From: an uncultured Clostridia bacterium
GTDB taxonomy: Bacteria > Bacillota > Limnochordia > Darwinibacteriales > DTU012
Direction: 5' to 3'
Assembly (NCBI GenBank): GCA_900019385.1
Contig: FIZJ01000014.1
Span: forward strand, 1-53,617
DNA: 53,617 nt
The notes below the pieces were generated by a model that saw only the letters and a program-made list of their open reading frames with translations, ran no database searches and was not told where the DNA came from. The position numbers and the translations under genes were made by a program. Positions 1 to 9,088 of the stretch are shown here, piece by piece. Positions within the stretch are counted from its first letter, which is position 1. Each line of letters starts with the position of its first letter.

Positions 1-1272
1 CAGGTAGAACCCCCATGGAGCTGTAATTATACCACAAACATCAACTTGGAGATGAACTACTGGCCGGCGGAAGTGTGCAACCTGGCCGAATGCCACCAGC
101 CGCTCTTCGACTTAATCGAGGACCTGGTGATCACTGGAGGGAAAACCGCCCGGGTGCACTACAACGCCCGGGGTTGGACAGCGCACCACAATGTTGATAT
201 ATGGCGCCATTCCGCTCCAGTATGTGGTTCGGCCAAATGGGCCTTTTGGCCGATGGCTGGAGCGTGGCTCAGCCGGCATCTGTGGGAGCATTTTGCTTAC
301 AGTGGCGATGTAGATTTCCTGCGCACCAGAGCATATCCAATTATGAAAGGTGCAGCTTTGTTTTGCCTTGACTGGCTGATGACCGACAGCGAAGGGAATC
401 TGGTGACCTGTCCCTCGACATCGCCAGAAAACGAGTTTATTTATGACGATGGTCGCAAAGCCGCTGTGTCCTATGGTTCTACCATGGACATGTCGCTGAT
501 CTGGGATTTGTTCACCAACTGCATTGAGGCTGGCGCCGTCCTCAACACAGACGCCAGCTTCCGCAGGGATTTGGAGGCGGCCAGGGAACAGCTGCTGCCG
601 CTGCAGGTAGGCAGCAGCGGCCAACTGCAGGAGTGGAATGAGGACTTTGAGGAAGCGTCGCGGGGACACCGCCACTTTTCTCATTTGTTTGGGCTTTATC
701 CCGGGCGCCAGATTCTCAAGCATAAACATCCATGCTTGAGCAAAGCCTGCGAAGTGTCTATCAGGCGCAGGTTGGAGCACGGCGGCGGAAGCACCGGTTG
801 GAGCTGTGCCTGGCTTGTTTGCCTTCTGGCTCGGCTGGAAGATGGCGACCAGGCATGTCATTACCTGGGCACACTCCTTAGGAACTTCACCTATGACAAT
901 CTCTTCAACGCTCATCCACCTTTTCAAATCGACGGCAACTTCGGCGCAGTCGCCGGGATCGCCGAAATGCTGATTCAGAGCCATGCTGGCGAATTGAATC
1001 TGCTGCCGGCACTGCCGAGGCAGTGGACTACAGGCTCCGCTGCCGGGCTTAGGGCGCGCCAAGGATTCACAGTGGATCTTGCCTGGGCAGACGGGAGGTT
1101 GACCACTGCCGTTGTTAAGGCGAGCCTGAAAACAGAGTGCAAAATCCGCTACGGATATCCGCTGGAGGTGTTTTCTGGAGGCCGAAAAATCGCTGTGGAA
1201 ATAGATGGTGAACTCATTAGCTTTACTGCCGAAGCAGGCGGGGTCTATGAGGTGAAGCGCAGCAAAAAGTAA
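1..1272 (+). CDS. Glycoside hydrolase family 95 (alpha-L-fucosidase-like), 3' part
   Basis: The reading frame is open from the first base of the window, so the gene starts upstream; about 423 C-terminal residues are visible. GH95 enzymes are inverting alpha-L-1,2-fucosidases, with some members acting on alpha-L-galactosides, and have an (alpha/alpha)6 catalytic barrel. The family signature YTTNINLEMNYWPAE lies at the very start (around bases 30-75). The STSPENEF stretch near 420-440 carries the expected acidic catalytic residue, and FQIDGNFG near 925-945 carries the partner Asp. The C-terminal beta-sandwich appears complete. No signal peptide can be judged because the N-terminus is missing. 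The convergent AraC-type regulator just downstream probably controls this locus. Fucosyl or L-galactosyl residues of plant cell-wall side chains are plausible substrates, consistent with the L-fucose isomerase further along. Family assignment is firm; the exact glycosidic specificity is not. Confidence 0.9.
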   Translation, partial: QVEPPWSCNYTTNINLEMNYWPAEVCNLAECHQPLFDLIEDLVITGGKTARVHYNARGWTAHHNVDIWRHSAPVCGSAKWAFWPMAGAWLSRHLWEHFAYSGDVDFLRTRAYPIMKGAALFCLDWLMTDSEGNLVTCPSTSPENEFIYDDGRKAAVSYGSTMDMSLIWDLFTNCIEAGAVLNTDASFRRDLEAAREQLLPLQVGSSGQLQEWNEDFEEASRGHRHFSHLFGLYPGRQILKHKHPCLSKACEVSIRRRLEHGGGSTGWSCAWLVCLLARLEDGDQACHYLGTLLRNFTYDNLFNAHPPFQIDGNFGAVAGIAEMLIQSHAGELNLLPALPRQWTTGSAAGLRARQGFTVDLAWADGRLTTAVVKASLKTECKIRYGYPLEVFSGGRKIAVEIDGELISFTAEAGGVYEVKRSKK

Positions 1273-1290
1273 GCTCCCATTCGGGAGCTT
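1271..1290. terminator. Bidirectional hairpin between GH95 and the AraC-type gene
   Basis: Perfect 8-bp inverted repeat AAGCTCCC / GGGAGCTT with an ATTC loop. It overlaps the stop codon of the upstream gene and touches the stop codon of the convergent one. The flanks (AAAAAG upstream, TTATTTCTT downstream) give modest U-runs in both directions. Confidence 0.65.
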
Positions 1291-2173
1291 ATTTCTTGTC
1301 CTTGCGGTAGGCCAGAGGCGATATACCGGTGTACTTCTTGAAGACACGGCCGAAATGGGTGACACTGTCAAAGCCAACCCGTTCGGCGATTTCCGAAACT
1401 GTAAGATCAGTACCGCGCAGCATGTATTGGGCGTGTTTGATTCTTAAGTTGTTCAGGTATTCCACAAATGTGAAGCCGGTGGCCTCTTTGAATGTCTTGG
1501 TGAAGCAGCTGGTGCTGATAAAGAATTTTTCCGTGATCAGCGGCAGGGACAACCGCTTCATGTAATTGTCGTTGAGAAAGGCGATGATATCGGAAATCTT
1601 GGCCATCTTGGGGTTGGCAACCTGCGGAACCGCTGTCAATGAGTCGGAAATGCAGCGTTTGAGATAAAACAGCAATTCGATGAAGAGCACTTCCAGATAA
1701 CTCTCGTGGTTTTCCGGCCGCTCCAGGCACTCCTTGGCAATTTTGAGGATCTGCTCGTTGACAAACTGCTGATCTTGCTCGCTCAAGCTGAACACATGCA
1801 GATCCAGGTTGAAGACTGAAAACAAGCGCGCGTTGGGATAACGCCGATTGATTTCCTCTTCAAATTCCTTCTCATAGTAAAACAGAGCCCGCTCATAGCC
1901 CTTTGGGCTAGATCCGATCGTGCGGTGGATCACGCCGCGGTTGATCAGGACAATGTTCCCCGGTTTAACATGATAAGTCCTGTTGTCAATGAAGTAATCC
2001 CGCTCTCCCGATACCAGGTAGTAGATCTCATAGTAATCATGGAAATGGAAAATCTGCATGTCGTGCTGTTTCTGGAGGCGGTTAAACTCAAAAGCAAATT
2101 TATCGAATTTGTTAATGAAAGATGAAGGAATATCCTTCATGGAGAAGCTCTTTTCCATCGTTATCAACGGCAT
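1289..2173 (-). CDS. AraC-family transcriptional regulator with N-terminal cupin domain
   Basis: Predicted sugar-responsive DNA-binding regulator. The N-terminal part (about residues 30-120) is a cupin-like sensor with HFHDYYEIYYLVSG and a Pro-Gly-Asn turn (VKPGNIVLINRGVIHR). The last 100 residues form the double helix-turn-helix of the AraC/XylS family, including TVSEIAERVGFDSVTHFGRVFKKYTGISPLAYR. A GTG at 2189-2191 would add six residues, but the ATG at 2171-2173 is preceded by GAGGT at a good distance, so I chose it (294 aa). The gene converges on the GH95 gene and is the nearest regulator to it, so control of fucoside use is the simplest guess. The inducer cannot be read from the sequence. 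Confidence 0.88.
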   Translation of the reverse strand: MPLITMEKSFSMKDIPSSFINKFDKFAFEFNRLQKQHDMQIFHFHDYYEIYYLVSGERDYFIDNRTYHVKPGNIVLINRGVIHRTIGSSPKGYERALFYYEKEFEEEINRRYPNARLFSVFNLDLHVFSLSEQDQQFVNEQILKIAKECLERPENHESYLEVLFIELLFYLKRCISDSLTAVPQVANPKMAKISDIIAFLNDNYMKRLSLPLITEKFFISTSCFTKTFKEATGFTFVEYLNNLRIKHAQYMLRGTDLTVSEIAERVGFDSVTHFGRVFKKYTGISPLAYRKDKK

Positions 2174-2344
2174 TGTGACCTCATTCCCCACAGGTGTGTC
2201 CCTGCTTTCGTTACTATCAGCTTATCATATTTGCCATGACCTGTAAAGCGGGAACAGGAAGGAAGCAGGGAAGAACGAGCCGCGAATCGAACCTATATTC
2301 TATATCACGCTGTGCCCCTATGGGTCAAAGTGGAGGTCTAAGTC

Positions 2345-4627
2345 ATGATCGGGCAGGTATTGGAGCAGTTTCGCAAAAGCCACCTGGCAAAAAACGTAAC
2401 CTTTTGGCAGACTATACCGGAAAAGCCGGCACAGTACCGGCCTTTTCCATCCAGCCTGAATCCACAAATCGCGGATCTGCTGCGGGACAAAGGCATTGAA
2501 CAGCTCTATACGCATCAAGCGCAGGCATTTGAGCTGGTAAGCTCCAGCAAAGATATTGTGGTCGTCACTCCCACCGCATCCGGAAAGACATTGTGTTACA
2601 ATCTGCCGGTATTGAACCACATCTTGGCAAATCCTGCCAGCCGCGCCCTGTACTTGTTTCCGACCAAAGCATTGGCTCAGGATCAGGTTGCGGAACTGAT
2701 GAGCATGGGCGAGCGGCTCGGCCACGCCATCAAGACCTACACCTACGACGGCGACACAGCCAGCGACGCCCGCCAGGCGATCCGGTCAGCGGGAAATATC
2801 GTGGTGACAAACCCGGACATGCTCCATTCCGGGATTCTGCCCCATCATACCAAGTGGATGGGCTTGTTTGAGAACTTGATGTATGTGGTCGTGGATGAGC
2901 TCCATATTTACCGCGGTGTTTTCGGCAGCCACGTGGCCAATGTCCTGAGAAGGCTGCAGCGCGTCTGCCGGTTTTACGGTTCTAATCCGGTTTTCATCTG
3001 CGCTTCGGCGACCATCGCCAATCCCGGCGAGCACGGCCGGCGCCTGATAGGGCGAGAGGTGGAGGTTGTCGACCAGAACGGGGCGCCTTCCGGGCCCAAG
3101 GAGGTTATTTTTTACAATCCACCAGTTGTCAATCAGTCCTTGGGCATCCGCCGCAGTTCCCTTCTGGAGACTCAGCGCATCGCGGAAGAATTCATCGCCA
3201 ACAAGATCCAGACAATTGTCTTTACAAGAGCCCGGGTGGACCTTGAAGTCTTGGTCTCGTACCTGCAGCGTTCATTCAAGCGGTTGGGGGATCTTGCGGA
3301 AAAGATCAGGGGCTACCGCGGCGGCTATCTTCCCAAGCAGCGCCGGGAGATCGAACGGGACCTGAGAGAAGGTAAGGTGCTGGGCGTTGTCAGCACCAAT
3401 GCTTTGGAGCTGGGGGTGGATATTGGGAGCCTCCAGGCAGTGGTGATCAACGGCTATCCGGGAACCATAGCCAGTCTGTGGCAGCAGATCGGACGGGCAG
3501 GACGCAAGCATGAACTGGCCGCCGCTGTCTTGGTGGGCAATTCCAGCCCCCTTAACCAGTACATCATCACCCATCCAGAGTTTGTCCTGGGCCAAGGGGC
3601 GGAACGGGCTTTGATCGATCCTGACAATATGTACATCTTGCTCAGCCATCTCAAGTGCGCCGCCTTTGAGCTTCCTTTCCAAGCGGGAGAGCTCTTCGGC
3701 GGGAAAGATGTGGCAGAATACTTGAGTTTCCTTGTGGATGAGGGGATTCTCCGCTTTGTGGAAGGGCGTTACTACTGGATGAGCGAAGTGTACCCGGCCA
3801 ACGACATTTCACTGCGGAGCGCTTCCTCGGACAATTTTGTGATCATCGACACCACCGATGGGGCAAGCTCAGTCATCGGCGAGGTGGATCGCTTCAGCGC
3901 CCCGATGCTGATTCATGAAGGAGCCATCTATATGCACGAAGGCAGGCAGTACCATGTGGATCAGCTCGATTGGGAGCGGCAAAAAGCCTATGCGCGCCGG
4001 GTGAAAGTTGATTATTACACTGATGCCAATCTGGATGTTGACTTGAAAGTGCTCAGTGTGAGCGAGAGCCTGCAGCCTGGCACCAAACCGGCTGCCCAAT
4101 CCTGGGGAGAGGTGTTGGTCTCGGCCAAGACCCACCTGTACAAGAAGATCAGGTTTTACACACATGAGAACATTGGCTGGGGACCCATATCCCTGCCGGA
4201 GCAGGAGATGCACACCACAGCCTTTTGGTTTGCCCAAAAGCTGGACCTTGAACCTTCTGTCCCGTCGGAGGTTGTTCAGAACGCCCTCAACGGAGTGGCC
4301 CATTTGCTGTTGAACACAGCGCCGCTGGAACTGATGTGCGAGCCGGGGGATCTGGGCGTGGTCGCACAGGTTAAATCGCCTTTCACCAAGCTGCCTACTA
4401 TCTACATCTATGAGAAATATCCAGGTGGTGTCGGCTATGCCAAGCAGCTGTTCGACCTTTCCCGATTAGTTTTGGAACGGGCTTACCAGCTGCTGCAGGG
4501 ATGCCCGTGCGAAGCTGGCTGCCCATCCTGCATCGGCCCTCAGGTAGACATAGATCAGGAAGCGAAGCAGTATGCGCGGTTGTTCTTGGAGGAGGCGCTG
4601 AAACATGGAACTGAACCAGAAGCTTAG
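2345..4627 (+). CDS. mrfA: MrfA/YprA-type DEAD/DEAH DNA helicase with C-terminal zinc cluster
   Basis: ATP-dependent 3'-5' DNA helicase, 760 aa. Walker A TPTASGKT is at about residues 75-82, the DELH box at 184-187, motif III SAT near 221 and the arginine-finger motif QQIGRAGR near 380. The C-terminal DUF1998 region ends in a four-cysteine cluster (GCPCEAGCPSC, around residue 720), the metal-binding feature of this family. In Bacillus subtilis the pair MrfA/MrfB (YprA/YprB) performs excision repair of mitomycin C damage independently of UvrABC. Here the next gene is the MrfB homologue, overlapping by 23 bp, so the two are probably translated together. The start has GGAGGT a few bases upstream. 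Confidence is high for the family and good for the repair role because of the partner. Confidence 0.92.
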   Translation: MIGQVLEQFRKSHLAKNVTFWQTIPEKPAQYRPFPSSLNPQIADLLRDKGIEQLYTHQAQAFELVSSSKDIVVVTPTASGKTLCYNLPVLNHILANPASRALYLFPTKALAQDQVAELMSMGERLGHAIKTYTYDGDTASDARQAIRSAGNIVVTNPDMLHSGILPHHTKWMGLFENLMYVVVDELHIYRGVFGSHVANVLRRLQRVCRFYGSNPVFICASATIANPGEHGRRLIGREVEVVDQNGAPSGPKEVIFYNPPVVNQSLGIRRSSLLETQRIAEEFIANKIQTIVFTRARVDLEVLVSYLQRSFKRLGDLAEKIRGYRGGYLPKQRREIERDLREGKVLGVVSTNALELGVDIGSLQAVVINGYPGTIASLWQQIGRAGRKHELAAAVLVGNSSPLNQYIITHPEFVLGQGAERALIDPDNMYILLSHLKCAAFELPFQAGELFGGKDVAEYLSFLVDEGILRFVEGRYYWMSEVYPANDISLRSASSDNFVIIDTTDGASSVIGEVDRFSAPMLIHEGAIYMHEGRQYHVDQLDWERQKAYARRVKVDYYTDANLDVDLKVLSVSESLQPGTKPAAQSWGEVLVSAKTHLYKKIRFYTHENIGWGPISLPEQEMHTTAFWFAQKLDLEPSVPSEVVQNALNGVAHLLLNTAPLELMCEPGDLGVVAQVKSPFTKLPTIYIYEKYPGGVGYAKQLFDLSRLVLERAYQLLQGCPCEAGCPSCIGPQVDIDQEAKQYARLFLEEALKHGTEPEA

Positions 4628-5819
4628 GCGGTTTGCCGCCGGCCCGAAGCTGGACAAAGGCCTGGAGGCGGCAGAGCTCGGCTTTGCCAATGGGAGGGAA
4701 GTCTCCAACCCATTCGGAAGATACTATATGGTGGAACACACTTACCCGCTGGACTCATATCACGGCAGGCTGCGGCTGGACTCCATCTTGACGGTGGATT
4801 GGAGCCGACTGGCTTTTATCGCCAAGGATGAATCTGTAAAGACCCTGGATCTGAGAAAGGCACTTTTTTTGGACACCGAAACCACAGGGATCGCCGGAGG
4901 GGCGGGGACTTGCGCCTTTTTAATCGGTGTCGCCTTTGTCAGGGACGATGACGTTGTTGTCCGTCAGTACCTGATGCGGGACTATCATGAAGAGGCGGCC
5001 ATGCTCTTCGACCTGTACAGGATGATCCAAGAGTTCGACGCCATTGTTTCCTTTAACGGCAAGTGTTTTGACTGGCCGCTGTTGAGAGACCGCTTCACTT
5101 TGGCGAGGTTCGAACCGCTGCGGAAGAACTATGTCCATCTGGACTTGCTCCACGCTGCCAGAAGGTTGTGGCGGGCCAGCCTGCCCAGCTGCAGCCTGGA
5201 CAGTCTGGAAGCACATGTGCTCAAGGTGGCGCGGGAACAGGACATCCCCGGAAGCCTGATCCCTCAGCGGTACTTCGATTTTCTCCGCACCAAACGGGCT
5301 GAACTCTTGATCGATATTCTGGAGCACAACCGGTCCGACGTACTGTCCTTGGTGACGCTGGTGGGCACACTGGATCTGATGGCTGGGAAACCGGCGGCGG
5401 AAATCAAGTCTGATTCCCTGTGCTGGGCGATTGCCAGACTGTATGTCCAGGACCGGCAGTGGCACCGGGCGATCGAGTTTTTACAGCAGGCCGCCAGCCT
5501 TAATCAGTCCAAGGCTGTTCGCTCCGCTGCCTGCTCACAGCTTGCCTTGATCTACCGGCGCTTGAATCTGTGGGATCAGGCTCAAGCGATCTGGTTGATG
5601 CTGGCGCAGGAAAACGGGGATATTCAAGCCTGTGAGGAACTGGCGAAATTCTATGAACATATATGCAAAGACTTGGGCAAGGCCAGACAGTTTGCCAAGC
5701 AGGGGCTGGCCTTGGCGATGGCGAAGGATCGTTTGCGAGCGGCAGCGTTTGAGCACCGTCTTGAACGGCTGGAGCGAAAGCTGGCGCGGCAGGAGAAAAC
5801 CACATTGAGTGTCCATTAA
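4605..5819 (+). CDS. mrfB: MrfB/YprB-type RNase H-like exonuclease with C-terminal TPR
   Basis: Predicted metal-dependent exonuclease partner of MrfA, 404 aa. The catalytic DEDD-type domain (about residues 85-260) shows FLDTETTG, which supplies the first Asp/Glu pair, then SFNGKCFDWPLL, and the final Asp in HNRSDVLSL. From about residue 285 to the end, helical TPR-like repeats follow (AIARLYVQDRQWHRAIEFLQ and similar), matching the MrfB layout. The ATG lies inside the 3' end of mrfA and is preceded by GGAGGAGG at about 9 bases, so coupled translation is expected. In B. subtilis MrfB degrades DNA near mitomycin lesions after MrfA has bound. No direct SOS box is visible upstream of the pair. 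Confidence 0.9.
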   Translation: MELNQKLRRFAAGPKLDKGLEAAELGFANGREVSNPFGRYYMVEHTYPLDSYHGRLRLDSILTVDWSRLAFIAKDESVKTLDLRKALFLDTETTGIAGGAGTCAFLIGVAFVRDDDVVVRQYLMRDYHEEAAMLFDLYRMIQEFDAIVSFNGKCFDWPLLRDRFTLARFEPLRKNYVHLDLLHAARRLWRASLPSCSLDSLEAHVLKVAREQDIPGSLIPQRYFDFLRTKRAELLIDILEHNRSDVLSLVTLVGTLDLMAGKPAAEIKSDSLCWAIARLYVQDRQWHRAIEFLQQAASLNQSKAVRSAACSQLALIYRRLNLWDQAQAIWLMLAQENGDIQACEELAKFYEHICKDLGKARQFAKQGLALAMAKDRLRAAAFEHRLERLERKLARQEKTTLSVH

Positions 5820-5833
5820 AGGAGATGAACGAT

Positions 5834-6373
5834 ATGTCGGATAACAATCGGGAGCAGGCAACCTTGGGTGGAGGATGTTTCTGGTGTCTGGAAGCTGTTT
5901 TCTCGGATTTAAAAGGTGTGGAACAGGTATTGCCGGGGTATTCTGGAGGCACGGTGCCGAACCCAAGCTATGAATTGGTCTGCACCAATACCACCAATCA
6001 TGCTGAGGTGGTGCAGATTACTTACGACCCAGCTGTTATCTCTTATGAAGAACTGCTTGATGTCTTTTTCAGCATCCACGATCCCACGACCCTGAACCGG
6101 CAGGGTGAAGATGTGGGGACCCAGTACCGGTCAGTGATCTTTTACCACGATGAAAAGCAAAAAGCCGCCGCTGAAAAGGCGGTCAAGCATCACCAGCAGT
6201 ATTGGAGCGATCCAATCGTTACTGAGATCACACCTCTCGATGTGTTCTACCCGGCGGAGGAATATCACAGGGAGTACTTTCGCAATCACCCTGACAAGCC
6301 TTACTGCCGCCTGGTGATCAACCCTAAAGTGCAGAAGTTCAAAGCCAAGTTCAAAGACAGACTGAAAGGGTAG
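5834..6373 (+). CDS. msrA: Peptide-methionine (S)-S-oxide reductase MsrA
   Basis: Reduces the S-epimer of methionine sulfoxide in proteins and as free amino acid; cytoplasmic oxidative-damage repair. The active-site motif GCFWCLE is near residues 14-20, with the nucleophilic Cys15. Other MsrA landmarks follow: GYSGG, NHAEVVQITYDP, FFSIHDPTTLNRQGEDVGTQYRS and AEEYHREYF. At 179 aa it is a stand-alone MsrA with no fused MsrB. An ATG at 5825 directly abuts GGAG and cannot be used well; the ATG at 5834 is 9 bases from AAAGGAG and is the chosen start. It begins 14 bases after mrfB and may be co-transcribed with the repair pair. Confidence 0.95.
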   Translation: MSDNNREQATLGGGCFWCLEAVFSDLKGVEQVLPGYSGGTVPNPSYELVCTNTTNHAEVVQITYDPAVISYEELLDVFFSIHDPTTLNRQGEDVGTQYRSVIFYHDEKQKAAAEKAVKHHQQYWSDPIVTEITPLDVFYPAEEYHREYFRNHPDKPYCRLVINPKVQKFKAKFKDRLKG

Positions 6374-6383
6374 GTTCAAACAA

Positions 6384-6411
6384 AACAGGCTGCCGAGGGC
6401 GGCAGCCTGTT
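6384..6411. terminator. Bidirectional terminator hairpin between msrA and the DUF1015 gene
   Basis: An 11-bp perfect stem (AACAGGCTGCC paired with GGCAGCCTGTT) with a 6-base loop. It is followed by TTGATTATAT on the plus strand and by TTTGTTTGAA on the minus strand. It sits exactly between two convergent stop codons. Confidence 0.8.
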
Positions 6412-6413
6412 GA

Positions 6414-7652
6414 TTATATCAGGTGGATGAACAACCCGCTCAACAGTTTTGGCTCAAACCAGGTTGATTTGGGGGGCATGACCAGGCCGGCGTCGGCCAC
6501 CCGCATCACATCCGCGATGGAAGTGGGGAAGAGGGAAAAGGCGATCTGCATGTCTTCCTTCACCCGGCGCTCCAATTCCCCAAGGCCGCGGATACCGCCG
6601 ATAAACTCGATCCTCTTGTCAGTGCGGGGATCATTGATGCCTAAGGCCGGGGCCAGGAGATTGTTCTGCAGGATGGCCGCATCCAGGCTGTTTACCGGAT
6701 CCTGCTCAGGGACATATTCTCTTTTTGCGGTGAGTTTGTACCATTTGTCCCTGAAGTACATTCCGAATTGATGGGGCGCTTCCGGGGCATAGGGCGAAAC
6801 AGGAGCCTGCTCCAGGTCGAAGCGCTCTTGAATGCGGGCAAGAAACTCAACGTCAGACAAACCACCCAAATCCCGGACAACGCGGTTGTAAGGCATGATC
6901 CTCAATTGGGAAGCGGGAAACAGTACAGAGAGGAAATAATTGAACGCTTCCGTACCGTTAAAGCCCGGGTTTTCCCGGCGTTTTTTCTGCGCAACCCGCA
7001 GAGCCGCGGCGCTTCGGTGATGGCCGTCAGCGATATAGAAATGGGGCACAGCGGCAAACAGTGCCTTAAGCCCGTCGATCACATCCGGGGCGTCGATCAC
7101 CCAGCAGATTTGCTCAACGCCGTAGGCGGTAAACTGATAAACCGGTTGGTTGGTGCTGATCCAGTTTTCAATTATTCCCGTGATCTGCTCCTGATCAGGG
7201 TACGTCTGCAGGATAGGCCCTGTGTGGGCGCCGACCGTTTCAATATGGTTGGCCCGGTCGATTTCTTTGTCAGGATGTGTGTGCTCGTGTTTCTTGATCA
7301 CGTCGTTAATGTAATCATCCACCGCGGTGGCGCAGACCAGGCCGGTCTGGCTTCTCCCATCCATGATCTGGCGGTAAATGTAAAAGCACTCGCTCAGCTC
7401 AAGCTGGTACAGCCCCTGTGTGATCATTTGCCGCAGGATGCTGCCGGCCTTTGCATACACCTGCGGATGGTGAGGATCGACAGGTTCAGGGAAGTTGATC
7501 TCCGCCCGGTCAATCCGGAGAAACGAATAGGGCTTGTCCTTCACCATCACCCTTGCTTCCGCGCTGCTCATCACATCGTAAGGCAAGTCGGCGATTTGAT
7601 CAGCATATGCCGGATTAGGCCTCAGGGCGCGAAACGGTTTGATTAATGCCAT
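6414..7652 (-). CDS. DUF1015 family protein
   Basis: A 412-aa cytoplasmic protein matching the DUF1015 family, beginning [28 protein letters not shown] conserved core reads [18 protein letters not shown], and the N-terminal half has [27 protein letters not shown]. The DGHHR motif resembles the ParB/SerK-like fold, in which free-serine kinases have been described, so a nucleotide-dependent kinase role is conceivable, but I cannot demonstrate it. serA and serC lie only 4-6 kb away. The start at 7652 is supported by GGAGGAGG just upstream; a longer open frame has no ribosome site and non-homologous sequence. The gene diverges from rhaA. Confidence 0.8.
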   Translation of the reverse strand: MALIKPFRALRPNPAYADQIADLPYDVMSSAEARVMVKDKPYSFLRIDRAEINFPEPVDPHHPQVYAKAGSILRQMITQGLYQLELSECFYIYRQIMDGRSQTGLVCATAVDDYINDVIKKHEHTHPDKEIDRANHIETVGAHTGPILQTYPDQEQITGIIENWISTNQPVYQFTAYGVEQICWVIDAPDVIDGLKALFAAVPHFYIADGHHRSAAALRVAQKKRRENPGFNGTEAFNYFLSVLFPASQLRIMPYNRVVRDLGGLSDVEFLARIQERFDLEQAPVSPYAPEAPHQFGMYFRDKWYKLTAKREYVPEQDPVNSLDAAILQNNLLAPALGINDPRTDKRIEFIGGIRGLGELERRVKEDMQIAFSLFPTSIADVMRVADAGLVMPPKSTWFEPKLLSGLFIHLI

Positions 7653-7680
7653 AGACAGTCCTCCTCCCTTGGATTGTTTT

Positions 7681-7686
7681 ATTATA
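7681..7686 (-). promoter_or_regulatory. Candidate -10 element for the DUF1015 gene
   Basis: Perfect TATAAT on the minus strand, 29 bases before the start codon. The matching -35 at normal spacing is poor, so this is a partial prediction. Confidence 0.4.
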
Positions 7687-7782
7687 TCACAGCCCAATTG
7701 TAAGTGGAAGCAGCAGGAAATAAAGGATTTGGGGGGAAGCATTATATTTAGTAAAAGAATTGTTTCGGAAAGGAGTAAGAAA

Positions 7783-9051
7783 ATGATGCCTGACGATCAA
7801 AAAGCGATTGAATCCAGCTATGAACAGGCGAAAGCGCTTTACGCCAAATGGGGTGTCGATACAGACCAAGTTCTGGATCAATTAGCCAGGATTAGGGTTT
7901 CAATCAACTGCTGGCAGGGGGATGATGTCCGCGGTTTCGAAGGATCGGACGAGCTGACAGGCGGGATTCAGGTTACCGGAAACTATCCAGGTGCCGCCCG
8001 CACACCCGATGAGCTCCGGCAGGACTTGGCGAAGGCGTTGTCTCTGATTCCAGGCAAACACAAAGTAAACATCCATGCCATGTATGCCGAAACCAAAGGG
8101 GCCAAGGCCGACCGCAACGAGCTTAAGCCCGAGCATTTCCAGAACTGGGTGGAGTGGGCGAAAACTCTCGGCATCGGCTTGGATTTCAACCCCACATACT
8201 TTTCCCATCCGTTAAGCGATGACGGTTTCACATTGAGCCACCAGGATCCCAAAATCCGCCAGTTCTGGATCGAGCACGGCATCGCCTGTCGGCACATCGG
8301 GGCTTATTTTGGGCGCGAACTCGGCGTCCCATGCGTCACCAACACCTGGGTGCCCGACGGATACAAAGACCTGCCGGCAGACCGCCTTGCCCCGCGCCGG
8401 CGTTTGATGGAATCGCTTGATCAGATTCTGGCGGCCGATGTGGATACCAGGCACAACATTGACGCGGTTGAAGGCAAGCTCTTCGGGATTGGCTCCGAGT
8501 CCTATGTGGTGGGTTCGAATGATTTCTACCTGGCTTACGCTGCGAAAAACAATGTCACACTGTGCCTCGACGCCGGGCATTTCCATCCCACCGAGTCCAT
8601 AGCTGACAAAATATCGGCGGCGCTTTTGTTTGTCGACCACCTTCTGCTGCACGTCAGCCGGCCGGTGCGCTGGGACAGCGATCATGTAGTGGTCTTCGAT
8701 GATGAGCTGCAGCGGATTATGGAAGAGATCATCCGCAGTGGTGTGAGCGACCGAGTCTTCATCGCTCTTGATTTCTTCGACGGCAGCATCAACCGGATTG
8801 CCGCCTGGACCATCGGAACACGCAACACTCTCAAAGCGCTGTTAAAGGCAATGCTGGAACCGACGGCAGTGCTCAAGGAATATGAGGCCAAAGGCGATCT
8901 AACTTCCAGGCTGGCGCTGATGGAAGAATTGAAGTCCTATCCTTGGGCTGCAGTTTGGGATTATTACTGCCTGCGCCAGAATGTGCCGGTGCGGGATCAA
9001 TGGCTGGCGGAAGTCAAGAGGTATGAACAAGAAGTTCTGCTGAAAAGATAA
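7783..9051 (+). CDS. rhaA: L-rhamnose isomerase
   Basis: Converts L-rhamnose to L-rhamnulose, the first committed step of rhamnose catabolism; a cytoplasmic metal-dependent TIM barrel. Length (422 aa) matches E. coli RhaA (about 419). Recognisable blocks are [65 protein letters not shown] and [18 protein letters not shown], then RWDSDHVV, which supply the His/Asp metal ligands. The open frame begins earlier, but the ATG at 7783 is 7 bases from AGGAG and gives the normal N-terminus. The kinase for the product (rhaB) is 17 kb away in a different operon, so the rhamnose pathway is split across loci. A Gfo/Idh oxidoreductase follows after 37 bp. Confidence 0.95.
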   Translation: MMPDDQKAIESSYEQAKALYAKWGVDTDQVLDQLARIRVSINCWQGDDVRGFEGSDELTGGIQVTGNYPGAARTPDELRQDLAKALSLIPGKHKVNIHAMYAETKGAKADRNELKPEHFQNWVEWAKTLGIGLDFNPTYFSHPLSDDGFTLSHQDPKIRQFWIEHGIACRHIGAYFGRELGVPCVTNTWVPDGYKDLPADRLAPRRRLMESLDQILAADVDTRHNIDAVEGKLFGIGSESYVVGSNDFYLAYAAKNNVTLCLDAGHFHPTESIADKISAALLFVDHLLLHVSRPVRWDSDHVVVFDDELQRIMEEIIRSGVSDRVFIALDFFDGSINRIAAWTIGTRNTLKALLKAMLEPTAVLKEYEAKGDLTSRLALMEELKSYPWAAVWDYYCLRQNVPVRDQWLAEVKRYEQEVLLKR

Positions 9052-9088
9052 GTAGGCAAGACAAGTTCAGGCAAAGGATGGATGCACA

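Noticed and set aside
2288-2301. CGAAC-CTAT-ATTCT upstream of mrfA, resembling a Bacillus LexA (SOS) box
   Set aside because: Only the left half matches; the right half should be GTTCG/GTTYG and has two mismatches. Not enough for a LexA site.
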